A stretch of 64,000 nt of DNA from Clostridiaceae bacterium (GTDB lineage Bacteria; Bacillota; Clostridia; Peptostreptococcales; Natronincolaceae), in the NCBI GenBank assembly GCA_018432235.1, contig JAHDLO010000033.1, positions 1-64,000 on the forward strand, written 5' to 3'. Shown here one piece after another: positions 25,045-33,311 of this stretch (its first letter is position 1; each line of letters starts with the position of its first letter). Under the pieces are notes generated by a model, which was not told the origin of the DNA, ran no database searches, and saw only the letters and a list, made by a program, of their open reading frames with translations. Position numbers and translations under genes: made by a program.

Positions 25045-25978
25045 TACCAGCAATTATACCACATCTTTGGCCCTAATGAATCTGGAGGGCAGGCTGGTCA
25101 GTGAAGCTCGGCAGCTGCTGCCGGTTCAGCAGGGCAGCTTAGGGCTTAGACAATCGGATGCATTGTTTCATCATGTCAAAAATCTGCCAGTGCTATTTAA
25201 CAATCTTCTGATGGGCTTAGACGATTACGAAATTGTTGCCGTCAGCGCTGCCACAAGGCCCAGACCCTTAGACGACTCCTACATGCCTGTTTTCTTGGCT
25301 GCCAGCTCCTATGGGCAGTCCATCAGTCAAATAATGAGGATTCCCTTTTTTCCCTACAGTCATCAAGAGGGACATATAGAAGCTGGATTATGGTCTGCCA
25401 ATATACAATTTCAGCAGCCCTTTTTGGCCTTTCATTTATCTGGTGGAACAACAGAGCTTTTGCTGGTAATTCCTGCTAAAGAAGGGTATGATATAGATAT
25501 CATAGGAGGCTCCATTGATATTAGTGCAGGACAGCTCATCGACAGAATAGGGGTAAGGCTGGGTCTACCCTTTCCTGCAGGGCCTCATTTAGAGGATTTG
25601 GCAGATCAATGGATCGGACAAGCTATGGAGACCCCGATATCAGTGAAGGCGACAACAGTCAGCTTTTCAGGTCCGGAGACCTTTTTTCAAAGACAGATCG
25701 ATAAGGGGTCAATGCCGAAGGAAATTGCATATATAGCCTTTCAGTGTGTTGGGAGGTCTTTGCTATCATGTACAAGGAATGCTCTTAAAAATCATGCTTC
25801 AAAGGCCCTTTTACTGGTGGGTGGCGTCGCCTCAAATAAATATATAAGAGCTGTATTATCCGACGGACTTAAAGAGAATTCTCTTAATATTAATTATGGG
25901 CTGCCAAAGTATTGTACCGACAATGCAGTTGGTATCAGTGCTTTGGGAGTAAAAAAATATATTAGTATCGGGGGGTAG
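25016..25978 (+). CDS. TsaD/Kae1-family paralogue (Gcp-like ASKHA protein)
   Basis: 320 aa of the TsaD fold. The metal-binding HxxxH is kept (YSHQEGH, about 115-121), as are ATP-site motifs SGGTTELL (about 142) and LLVGGVASNKYIRAV (about 265). However, the first motif is LGIDTSNYTTSLAL instead of the SCDDT of true TsaD, and the GPG box is replaced by ATRPRP. So it is probably a paralogue and not the t6A enzyme itself. It sits between nusB and xseA inside the OLE neighbourhood. ATG 25019 with AAAGGAA is an equally good start. The function is unknown. Confidence 0.75.
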   Translation: MMQKLVLGIDTSNYTTSLALMNLEGRLVSEARQLLPVQQGSLGLRQSDALFHHVKNLPVLFNNLLMGLDDYEIVAVSAATRPRPLDDSYMPVFLAASSYGQSISQIMRIPFFPYSHQEGHIEAGLWSANIQFQQPFLAFHLSGGTTELLLVIPAKEGYDIDIIGGSIDISAGQLIDRIGVRLGLPFPAGPHLEDLADQWIGQAMETPISVKATTVSFSGPETFFQRQIDKGSMPKEIAYIAFQCVGRSLLSCTRNALKNHASKALLLVGGVASNKYIRAVLSDGLKENSLNINYGLPKYCTDNAVGISALGVKKYISIGG

Positions 25979-25982
25979 CAGT

Positions 25983-27215
25983 GTGCAAATAAAGATTTTA
26001 ACGGTTTCGGAGGTTACCTCCTACATAAAGCGTATCCTTACAAATGATCCGATTCTACATAATATAAGAGTTAAGGGTGAGATATCCAATCTAAAGCACC
26101 ATACGAGTGGCCATATTTATTTTACTTTAAAGGATAATTCAAGTAAAATAAACTGCGTAATGTTTAAGGCCCACAGCGAGAGGTTAAAATTTGGCCTGGA
26201 GGAGGGGCTAAAGGTAAATATCAAGGGGTACATTTCCATATACGAAAGAGACGGACAATACCAGCTATATGCCACTGAAATTGAGCCTCAGGGGATAGGC
26301 GCCTTATATTTGGCCTTTCAGCAGCTAAAGGAAAGACTGGAGAAGGAGGGGCTTTTTGATAAAAAAAAGAAGAAGCCGCTACCATTTTTACCTAAACGGG
26401 TTGCGATTGTGACCTCTCCTACAGGGGCTGCCATAAGAGACATCATATCAGTGATCAAGCGCAGAATGCCTTCAACTCAGATGCTGATTATTCCTGCACA
26501 GGTTCAGGGGGAGGGGGCTGCGGCCTCAATCGTCAGGGGGCTACAGCTGTGCAATAGCATGCCCGATATTGATTTAATCATCACCGGTAGAGGCGGAGGC
26601 GCCATAGAGGAGCTATGGGCCTTTAATGAAGAGATTGTTGCGTGGGCCATTTACGAAAGTAAAATACCCGTTATTTCTGCAGTAGGCCATGAAACGGATT
26701 TTACCATTGCCGATTTTGTTGCGGATTTTAGAGCACCTACACCATCTGCTGCAGCTGAAATGGCGGTTCCCGACAAGAGGGAGGTTAAGGAGCTATTAGC
26801 CACCATTAATAAACGTCTTTGCTATGGTATGACTGCTGGCATCAATGATAAAAGGAACCGTTTGGCGCTATTCAAGCATTCCTACAGCTACAAATATCCT
26901 TACGCCGCCATATACGATAGAAGGCAACAGGTTGATAGAATGATGGAGAATGTCAATAAAATTATGATGAGGAGATTGGTGAAGCATCAGGAAAGCTTGA
27001 AGGGTTATGCTGAAAGGCTGCATAGCTTAAGCCCCTTATCTGTGATGTCCAGAGGCTTCAGTCTGGCTAAGAGTAATGAGGGGAGTATTATTAAAAGCGT
27101 TTCTCAGATAAAGGTAGATGAAAGCATCAGCCTGACATTGCTGGATGGAAAGATAAGCTGTAAAGTATTAGAGGTTGTTAAGGAGGATAGAGGGTATGAA
27201 AAAGAGAAAATTTGA
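25983..27215 (+). CDS. xseA: Exodeoxyribonuclease VII large subunit
   Basis: 410 aa. An N-terminal OB fold (about 1-100; SYIKRILTNDPILHNIRVKGEISNLK pattern) is followed by the catalytic domain (VAIVTSPTGAAIRDI at about 140, ITGRGGGAIEELWAFNEE at about 200, SAVGHETDFTIADFVADFRAPTPSAAAE at about 233) and a coiled coil. It degrades single-stranded DNA together with XseB. It starts at GTG 25983 and overlaps xseB by 20 bp. Confidence 0.96.
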   Translation: MQIKILTVSEVTSYIKRILTNDPILHNIRVKGEISNLKHHTSGHIYFTLKDNSSKINCVMFKAHSERLKFGLEEGLKVNIKGYISIYERDGQYQLYATEIEPQGIGALYLAFQQLKERLEKEGLFDKKKKKPLPFLPKRVAIVTSPTGAAIRDIISVIKRRMPSTQMLIIPAQVQGEGAAASIVRGLQLCNSMPDIDLIITGRGGGAIEELWAFNEEIVAWAIYESKIPVISAVGHETDFTIADFVADFRAPTPSAAAEMAVPDKREVKELLATINKRLCYGMTAGINDKRNRLALFKHSYSYKYPYAAIYDRRQQVDRMMENVNKIMMRRLVKHQESLKGYAERLHSLSPLSVMSRGFSLAKSNEGSIIKSVSQIKVDESISLTLLDGKISCKVLEVVKEDRGYEKEKI

Positions 27216-27423
27216 AAATGATCTTGAAAGGCTGGAGGAAATTATCCATGCTCTAGAGAACAAAGAACTGGCTTTGGAGGACTCCTTGGCACTATTTCAA
27301 GAGGGTGTAGAGCTTTACCGCCTGTGTAACAAAAGGCTTGAGGAGGCTGAGGAAAAAATTACTATGATTTTGGAGGAAAATGGTCAAAGTAAGCAAATAC
27401 CATTTATAGAGAGTGAGGATTAG
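27196..27423 (+). CDS. xseB: Exodeoxyribonuclease VII small subunit
   Basis: 75 aa from ATG 27196 (AGGAGG at 27181-27186). It is a helical hairpin with the pattern FENDLERLEEIIHALENKELALEDSLALFQEGVELYRLC. Multiple copies bind the XseA coiled coil. Its ribosome site lies inside xseA, implying coupled translation. Confidence 0.95.
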   Translation: MKKRKFENDLERLEEIIHALENKELALEDSLALFQEGVELYRLCNKRLEEAEEKITMILEENGQSKQIPFIESED

Positions 27424-27428
27424 GACTT

Positions 27429-28316
27429 ATGGAATGGAAGCAGCAGCTTAGGGAATATGTGGACTTAACCAATCAGTATTTAGAGGAAATGCTTCACGAA
27501 GCTACGGGCCATAATAAAACAGTCATTGAGGCCATGAAATACAGTCTATATGCCGGTGGCAAACGATTGAGGCCGGTCCTAATGCTGGCGGCCTATAGGC
27601 TGTTTAACAGCAATATCACGGAGGTGCTGCCCTATGCAGCGGCTATTGAGATGATTCATACCTACTCCCTTATCCACGACGACCTGCCTGCAATGGATAA
27701 CGATGATTATCGCAGGGGGAAGCTGACAAATCATAAGGTATTTGGAGAAGGAATTGCAATATTGGCAGGAGATGGGCTTTTGAACTATGCATACGAGCTT
27801 ATGCTGCAGGAGGCCCTTAAGAAGGAAAATCCAAGGGCATTTGTAGAGGCCGCTTTTCAGGTGGCAAAGGCCTCTGGTGTTAATGGTATGATCGGCGGAC
27901 AAACGGTAGACCTTGAAAGCGAAAATAAAAGTATTTCAGCAGATACTTTGGCATATATACATTTAAATAAAACAGCTGCTATTATCACAGCCTCATTAAA
28001 GGCAGGTGCAATCATCGGCGGTGGTACTGAGTCGGATATTAGAAATATGGAGATGATTGGACAGGCTCTTGGCCTTGCCTTTCAAATTCAGGACGATATC
28101 CTGGACATTGTTGGAGATGAGGCAAAGCTTGGCAAGAGAACAGGCAGTGATGCGGATAATCAGAAATCTACATACCCTTCAATTCATGGTATCGATGCTT
28201 CCTATGACAAGGTAAAACAACTGACGGAGGCTATCTATGGTACATTGGAGCAATATGGAGAGCGGGGTCTTTTTCTTAAAGCATTAAGCAGCGATCTAAT
28301 GGAAAGAGAGTCTTAG
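27429..28316 (+). CDS. ispA: Farnesyl/geranyl diphosphate synthase (IspA)
   Basis: 295 aa trans-prenyltransferase making C15 precursors for undecaprenyl phosphate and other isoprenoids. It has the first Asp-rich motif HDDLPAMDND (about 77-86), the second QDDILDIVGD (about 222-231), GGKRLRP (about 41-47) and a chain-length region consistent with short products. It follows xseB by 5 nt. Together with dxs downstream it places two isoprenoid genes either side of the OLE RNA. Confidence 0.94.
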   Translation: MEWKQQLREYVDLTNQYLEEMLHEATGHNKTVIEAMKYSLYAGGKRLRPVLMLAAYRLFNSNITEVLPYAAAIEMIHTYSLIHDDLPAMDNDDYRRGKLTNHKVFGEGIAILAGDGLLNYAYELMLQEALKKENPRAFVEAAFQVAKASGVNGMIGGQTVDLESENKSISADTLAYIHLNKTAAIITASLKAGAIIGGGTESDIRNMEMIGQALGLAFQIQDDILDIVGDEAKLGKRTGSDADNQKSTYPSIHGIDASYDKVKQLTEAIYGTLEQYGERGLFLKALSSDLMERES

Positions 28317-28329
28317 AGGAGGAATATAT

Positions 28330-28779
28330 TTGGTTTTTATAAATGGGATAAAAAATAACAGTGTATTATGGGCTTCTGTATTTGCATGGTTTATAGCTCA
28401 AAGCTTAAAGGTAATTCATACATTGGTGGTAGACAGACATTTTAATGTTTGGCGTTTTGTGGGCAGCGGAGGCATGCCCAGCTCCCACTCCTCCTTTGTC
28501 ATGGGTCTCTGCACCGCCATTGGTAAGCTTCATGGCTGGGATTCCGCCTTGTTTGCACTATCCTTAGGAATGGCCTTGATCGTTATGTATGATGCGGCTG
28601 GGGTCAGAAGGGCCGTTGGTAAACAGGCGATCATATTGAATAAAATGATAGAGGATATTCATAAGAAAAAGGAGAAAAAGCTCACAGAGCAAAGATTAAA
28701 GGAGTTAGTAGGCCATACACCCGTGGAGGTGCTGGCAGGAGCCATATTAGGTATTATTATAGGCTATTTGATGGTTTGA
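28330..28779 (+). CDS. DUF212 divergent PAP2-family membrane protein (YuiD-like)
   Basis: 149 aa from TTG 28330 with GAGGAGG upstream. It has two or three TM segments and a PAP2-like signature GGMPSSHSSFVMGL (about 47-60), but lacks the full acid phosphatase triad. PAP2 relatives act on lipid pyrophosphates, so a role in isoprenoid phosphate handling next to ispA is possible (inference). It lies between ispA and the OLE RNA; the OLE promoter -35 overlaps its last codons. Confidence 0.85.
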   Translation: MVFINGIKNNSVLWASVFAWFIAQSLKVIHTLVVDRHFNVWRFVGSGGMPSSHSSFVMGLCTAIGKLHGWDSALFALSLGMALIVMYDAAGVRRAVGKQAIILNKMIEDIHKKKEKKLTEQRLKELVGHTPVEVLAGAILGIIIGYLMV

Positions 28780-28804
28780 TTATAAAAATAAACTGTGCTA
28801 TAAT
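28776..28804 (+). promoter_or_regulatory. Sigma-A-type promoter for OLE RNA
   Basis: TTGATT (28776-28781), a 17-bp spacer and TATAAT (28799-28804). The start is expected about 28811, just before the RNA's terminal stem. It overlaps the stop of the DUF212 gene. So OLE can be made independently of the xse-ispA operon, although read-through is also possible. Confidence 0.8.
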
Positions 28805-28810
28805 TATGTG

Positions 28811-29426
28811 AATTTATGTAGTGGTACAGTATTCTAGTCAATTAAAGCTGCTTGGAGGGCGGGGCTAAAAATCCGTTGAAGGGCGTATCGATGAAGTTCT
28901 TAGTAGTGGCTGCCGACGCCCAGTTGGGGGTCACTGCTGGGAGTAAGGAGTGGGGGCGATCTGCAATGGCATGCGGGCGATGACCCTTACTCCGTGGAGA
29001 CCAGCTTTATTTATTTAAAGTGGGAGAAACCTATAGACTTATGCATCTGGCATAATACAAAAACCTATAGTGTAGCCTGCCTTGAGTGGAATAGGTGGAT
29101 GAGTAGATCAGTTTCTGTTTAAAAGGGCCCTTTGGACGGATTCATCGCTACTGGAAACCTATTCTGCAAAAGAGGCTAAGAGCAGCTTGAATTGCTGAGG
29201 AAAACTCCTAGACTGTTCGCTAAGAAGTACCTTGAGGATTACAGTGCGGACTAAGTGGCAATCCAGTCCTGTAATTTGGTGACAACACAGAGCCTTATTT
29301 AAAGGGAAACCGCTGCTATGGCGACAGGCAGTATAAGGCGGGGAAATCCTACTGGACCTAAGCCGTAAAATTTACTCATCGTACTACCACTTCTGCTAAG
29401 CTGATAGTTACCGCTATCAGCTTTAG
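28811..29426 (+). ncRNA. ole: OLE RNA (ornate, large, extremophilic RNA)
   Basis: A roughly 615-nt non-coding stretch of high GC, full of short stems, in an otherwise AT-rich intergenic region. No long reading frame crosses it. Length, position between ispA and dxs, and the adjacent OAP gene all match OLE RNA of extremophilic and anaerobic Firmicutes. Ends close on each other: GTGGTA-(CA)-GTA at 28821-28831 pairs with TACTACCAC at 29382-29390. Inner segments such as GGGCGTATCGATGAAG, CGTGGAGACCAG and GGGGAAATCCTACTGG recall the conserved parts of OLE (from memory). OLE forms a membrane-bound particle with OAP (OapA) and, in Bacillus halodurans, is tied to responses to cold, alcohols and magnesium. 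Confidence 0.9.
29399..29426 (+). terminator. Terminator-like hairpin at OLE 3' end
   Basis: AGCTGATAG (29399-29407) pairs with CTATCAGCT (29414-29422) over 9 bp with a 6-nt loop. The following TTTAGC is a poor U-tract, so termination may be partial and allow read-through into OAP, or the hairpin may protect a processed 3' end. Confidence 0.65.
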
Positions 29427-29568
29427 CTATATTTTATAGAATTTTATAGAATTTTTATATTTGATAAATTTAATCTTTATATTTATCCTTTTATTATTAT
29501 GCTACATTCAATGGAAACTTATGTTATTATATTTAATAGATACTTTCACCTTTATGGAGGGATTTTTT

Positions 29569-30174
29569 TTGTCAAAGGGAAATAAAAATCCAAAAAAATC
29601 GAATAATAATGAAACAAACGGTTTATGGAAAAAATATAATCTAAAATGGGTGTTATTTATTACCTTTTGGACCTTCCTACTGTCAATGCTGATCAGCGTA
29701 TTAGCAGAGGTGGTTTTAGGCAATACGCCTATATTATTTGCCTTCATTATATTGCTGATGATCATTTTAATTGGGGTTTTATCAGACATGATCGGTATAG
29801 CCGTGACTGCAGCCAATGAAAAACCCTTCCATGCAATGGCAGCCAACAAGGTAGAGGGCTCAAAATATGCAATAAAGCTGGTTAAAAATGCAAGTACCGT
29901 TTCAAATTTTTGCAATGATGTTATTGGTGATATTTGTGGTATCGTAAGTGGCGTTGCTGTTGGCAGCATTGTTCTGCAACTGCCCGCAACAGTTTTTCCG
30001 CTAACAAGAACAGTTTTTACTATTGTTATTACCGGCTTTGTCGCATCGCTGACTGTTGGAGGCAAGGCAATGGGTAAAAACATTTCCATTGACCGATCAC
30101 AGGAAATTGTATTTCAAACCGCGAAATTCCTTGATTTTATTAAAAGTAAAATTGGTTTAGATATAATGCCTTAA
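29569..30174 (+). CDS. oapA: OLE-associated protein (OAP, OapA)
   Basis: 201 aa from TTG 29569, chosen because GGAGGG (29556-29561) lies 7 nt upstream; a longer frame opens at 29461 but has no site. Basic N-terminus (KGNKNPKKSNNN), then four TM segments (about 27-50, 55-78, 122-142, 150-170). The central conserved block AANKVEGSKYAIKLVKNASTVSNFCNDVIGDICGIVSG resembles the membrane domain of CNNM/CorC (DUF21)-type Mg transport proteins, as noted for OapA. OAP binds OLE RNA and carries it to the membrane. Between OLE and dxs, as in Bacillus halodurans. Confidence 0.9.
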   Translation: MSKGNKNPKKSNNNETNGLWKKYNLKWVLFITFWTFLLSMLISVLAEVVLGNTPILFAFIILLMIILIGVLSDMIGIAVTAANEKPFHAMAANKVEGSKYAIKLVKNASTVSNFCNDVIGDICGIVSGVAVGSIVLQLPATVFPLTRTVFTIVITGFVASLTVGGKAMGKNISIDRSQEIVFQTAKFLDFIKSKIGLDIMP

Positions 30175-30202
30175 TGGTATTTAGAAAGAGAGATGAGAAA
30201 TT

Positions 30203-32107
30203 TTGTACAATTATTTGTCAAAGGTAAATTCTCCGGAGGACTTAAAGAGCTTAAAGGAAAGTGAAATAAATGCTCTTGCTAAGGAAATAAGGAGGTACTT
30301 GATAGATTCCGTTTCAAAGACAGGTGGGCATCTGGCATCGAATCTTGGTGTGGTGGAGCTTACCCTGGCTCTGCATACCGTTTTTGATACAACAAAAGAC
30401 AGAATCGTATGGGATGTTGGTCATCAAAGCTATATCCATAAAATATTGACAGGAAGACGGGATCGTTTCGACACCCTAAGGCAATTCAAGGGCTTAAGTG
30501 GTTTTCCTAAAAGAAAGGAAAGCCAGCACGACCATTTCGACACCGGACACAGCAGCACCTCTATTTCTGCTGCTTTAGGCATGGCGGCTGTAAGAGATCT
30601 AAGGAAGGAAAAGAACGCAATCATTGCTGTCATAGGAGATGGTGCCCTTACTGGCGGAATGGCATTTGAGGCTTTAAACCATGCAGGTCAAAGTAAAAAG
30701 GACCTATTAGTTATACTCAATGATAACGAAATGTCCATATCGCCTAATGTGGGAGGTATGTCGGATTATCTCAGTAAAATAAGAACATTGCCTATATACT
30801 CTAAATTTAAGGTCGATGTGGGCAATCTTATAGGCAATATACCAGCCATTGGAAAGTCCATGGTTAGAACCGCTGAAAAGGCAAAGGATGCTATCAAATA
30901 TTTTATCGTACCCGGTGTTCTGTTCGAGGAGCTAGGCTTCACCTATATCGGTCCGGTAGACGGCCACAATTATGCAGCCCTCTGTAAGGCGATGAAGCAA
31001 TGCAGAAATATATCTGGACCGGTTTTTCTTCATGTATTGACTAAAAAAGGGAAGGGCTATTCGTTAGCAGAGGCCTTTCCTGATGAATATCATGGTGTTA
31101 GTCCCTTTAAGGTGGATTCAGGAGAACCCTTGGTTTCCAGCAAGAAGAAATCCTATTCGGAAATCGCCGGCAGTGCATTGACGAAATGTGCAGAAAAGGA
31201 TGACAGCATTATCGCCATAACAGCTGCCATGCCCTCAGGAACAGGCCTAACTGGCTTTGCCAAAAGGTTTCCTAATAGATTTTTTGATGTAGGCATTGCA
31301 GAGCAGCATGCTGTTACCTTTGCAGCAGGTGCAGCAGCAGCAGGCTATAGGGCGGTTTTTGCAGTTTATTCAACCTTTCTGCAGAGGGGCTTTGACCAGG
31401 TGCTACATGATGTCTGTCTTCAAAATCTACCGGTGGTATTTTTAATCGACAGAGCAGGACTGGTGGGCAATGACGGAGAAACCCATCATGGCACCTATGA
31501 TATTTCGTTTTTATCCTGTATTCCAAACCTGAAAATACTTTCGCCCGCCAACGGTCAAGAGCTTAGAAAAATGATAGAATATGCAGTCCAGCAGGAGGGG
31601 CCTGTCGCCATCAGATATCCAAGGGGATATGCTATTGAGCAGGAGGAAGACATGAATTCTGAAATCTCAACCGGAAAGGGAGAGGTCATATACGAAGGCG
31701 GCTCTGATGCGCTGCTAATTCCTCTTGGGGGAATGAATGCTGTAGCTATGGAGGTTTGCAAGGGATTGGAGGCTGAGGGCATAATGTCCACTATTATTAA
31801 TCCTAAATTTGTTAAGCCTCTTGATGAAGGGCTGATTCTTCAATATGCAGAAAAATGCAAGTATATATACACAATAGAGGATCATGTGAAAATAGGGGGC
31901 TTTGGTAGTCAGGTACTTACGCTATTAAATGAAAATCATATCAATAAGCATGTAAAGCTTTTTGCACTGCCGGATATGTTTATAGAGCATGGGGATACCG
32001 GGAAGCTTTATGATATGTTTGGCATTAGTGCTGAAAGAATTAAAAAAGAAATAACAAAGGATTTTGCAGAAAAAATTTTCGATAAGCTAGTGCATCTTCG
32101 TAGTTAA
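30203..32107 (+). CDS. dxs: 1-Deoxy-D-xylulose-5-phosphate synthase
   Basis: 634 aa thiamine-diphosphate enzyme joining pyruvate and glyceraldehyde-3-phosphate, the first step of the MEP isoprenoid pathway. Motifs: H-rich TGHSSTSIS, GDGALTGGMAFEALNHAG (ThDP-Mg site, about 145-162), NDNEMSISPNVG, AEQHAVTFAAG (catalytic Glu, about 366). The start is TTG 30203 with only a weak purine-rich site, so initiation is likely poor or coupled to OAP (28 nt upstream). Confidence 0.96.
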   Translation: MYNYLSKVNSPEDLKSLKESEINALAKEIRRYLIDSVSKTGGHLASNLGVVELTLALHTVFDTTKDRIVWDVGHQSYIHKILTGRRDRFDTLRQFKGLSGFPKRKESQHDHFDTGHSSTSISAALGMAAVRDLRKEKNAIIAVIGDGALTGGMAFEALNHAGQSKKDLLVILNDNEMSISPNVGGMSDYLSKIRTLPIYSKFKVDVGNLIGNIPAIGKSMVRTAEKAKDAIKYFIVPGVLFEELGFTYIGPVDGHNYAALCKAMKQCRNISGPVFLHVLTKKGKGYSLAEAFPDEYHGVSPFKVDSGEPLVSSKKKSYSEIAGSALTKCAEKDDSIIAITAAMPSGTGLTGFAKRFPNRFFDVGIAEQHAVTFAAGAAAAGYRAVFAVYSTFLQRGFDQVLHDVCLQNLPVVFLIDRAGLVGNDGETHHGTYDISFLSCIPNLKILSPANGQELRKMIEYAVQQEGPVAIRYPRGYAIEQEEDMNSEISTGKGEVIYEGGSDALLIPLGGMNAVAMEVCKGLEAEGIMSTIINPKFVKPLDEGLILQYAEKCKYIYTIEDHVKIGGFGSQVLTLLNENHINKHVKLFALPDMFIEHGDTGKLYDMFGISAERIKKEITKDFAEKIFDKLVHLRS

Positions 32108-32180
32108 GCCTTGGGCTATACCTTGAGAAGAATTCTCATATGAGGCACCAGCAGCTTCGAGGTAATCGGGGGAGTTAATT

Positions 32181-32984
32181 ATGTCTCAAAAAGTTAGATT
32201 GGATCAATTACTGCATCAGAAGGGCCATTTTGATAGCAGAGAAAAGGCCAGAAGAACAATAATGGCTGGAGTGGTTTTTGTAGACCAGCAAAAAATAGAT
32301 AAGCCAGGTACTCTGGTGAAGGAGGATTCCGATATTTTTGTGAAGAAGAATCCGATTCCCTATGTCAGCAGAGGGGGATTAAAGCTGGAAAAGGCCATAA
32401 GTCAGTTTAACATAGAGCTAAAGGATAAGGTCTGTCTTGATATTGGGGCCTCAACAGGAGGCTTTACTGACTGCATGCTAAAAAATGGTGCTAAAAAGGT
32501 ATATGCAATTGATGTGGGCTATGGACAGCTGGATTATCAGCTAAGGCAAGATGAAAGGGTAGTCTGCATGGAAAGGACCAATGTCAGGCATATGGAGCCT
32601 AAGAATTTAGCAGAAGCAGGAGATTTTGCCTCGATAGATGTATCCTTCATATCCTTGAAGCTGGTGCTGCCGGTGGTGAAGACACTTATTACAGAAATGG
32701 CTGAAATCGTTGCGCTTATAAAGCCTCAGTTTGAAGCTGGCAAGGAAAGAGTAGGAAAGAAGGGTGTCGTAAGGGATTTAAAGGTGCATAGGGATGTCGT
32801 TGAGGAGATAATCAGCTTCAGCCGATCAATAGGCCTCGAGCTGATAAATCTTTCTTATTCTCCTATAAAGGGACCGGAGGGGAATATCGAGTATCTGGCG
32901 CATTTTAAAAAGGCTGTAAAGGGACTTGAAGCTGCTGCTGTGGATATAGGAGCAATAGTGGAGGCATCTCATATGGAGCTGTAG
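32181..32984 (+). CDS. tlyA: TlyA-family rRNA 2'-O-methyltransferase (YqxC)
   Basis: 267 aa. An N-terminal S4 RNA-binding domain (about 4-65; VRLDQLLHQKGHFDSREKARRTIMAG) is joined to an FtsJ-like SAM domain with CLDIGASTGGFTDCML (about 88-103) and the KDKE-type residues (K for VSRGGLKLEKA, D for IDVSFISL, KPQFEAGKE). TlyA methylates 16S/23S rRNA cytidines in Mycobacterium. Its link to argR-recN is widely conserved. Confidence 0.93.
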   Translation: MSQKVRLDQLLHQKGHFDSREKARRTIMAGVVFVDQQKIDKPGTLVKEDSDIFVKKNPIPYVSRGGLKLEKAISQFNIELKDKVCLDIGASTGGFTDCMLKNGAKKVYAIDVGYGQLDYQLRQDERVVCMERTNVRHMEPKNLAEAGDFASIDVSFISLKLVLPVVKTLITEMAEIVALIKPQFEAGKERVGKKGVVRDLKVHRDVVEEIISFSRSIGLELINLSYSPIKGPEGNIEYLAHFKKAVKGLEAAAVDIGAIVEASHMEL

Positions 32985-33067
32985 GGAGAGCAATTACTAG
33001 TGCATAGTGAAACGAATTATCCAAGCATGCATGTTATGACATTTATATCATTTCAAATTAAACAATG

Positions 33068-33096
33068 CGGAGAAGCTTAATTCTCCGTTTCTTTTA
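33068..33096 (+). terminator. Intrinsic terminator after tlyA
   Basis: CGGAGAA pairs with TTCTCCG around GCTTAA, followed by TTTCTTTT. It lies in the 327-bp gap 32985-33311, the end of the dxs-tlyA unit. The remainder of the gap is AT-rich. It holds a four-codon frame (ATG 33209, stop 33221) behind AAGGAG, and a TATAAAAT with a palindrome just before argR. Confidence 0.8.
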
Positions 33097-33250
33097 TATT
33101 TCGTACTACGCTATAAATTCCTTCCTAAAGCAATTAAAATCATAAGATTTGTTAATAATTAGAAATATATATACAATAATTTAACTTTTTGAAGGAGATT
33201 ATTTTTTTATGAAGAATACTTGAAGTAGTGCTAATTATGTCTAAAAATAG

Positions 33251-33273
33251 TATAAAATAGTTTTCATATGAAA
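33251..33273 (+). promoter_or_regulatory. Possible argR promoter -10 and operator palindrome
   Basis: TATAAAAT (33251-33258) is followed by the perfect 12-bp palindrome TTTCATATGAAA (33262-33273), 38 bp before the argR start. It could be an ArgR autoregulatory half of an ARG box, but it does not match the full 18-bp consensus and no good -35 is visible. Confidence 0.3.
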
Positions 33274-33311
33274 TGTTTTAATATAAAGAATAAAAGCTTA
33301 GGAGGATTTCT

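Noticed and set aside
29461..29568. N-terminal extension of OAP from TTG 29461
   Set aside because: The frame is open but lacks a ribosome site, while GGAGGG is ideally spaced before TTG 29569; the extension would add an unusual extra hydrophobic segment.
30460..30550. Two TTCGACA sequences (0A-box complements) within dxs
   Set aside because: They are inside coding sequence, far from any promoter, and arise from Phe-Asp codons.
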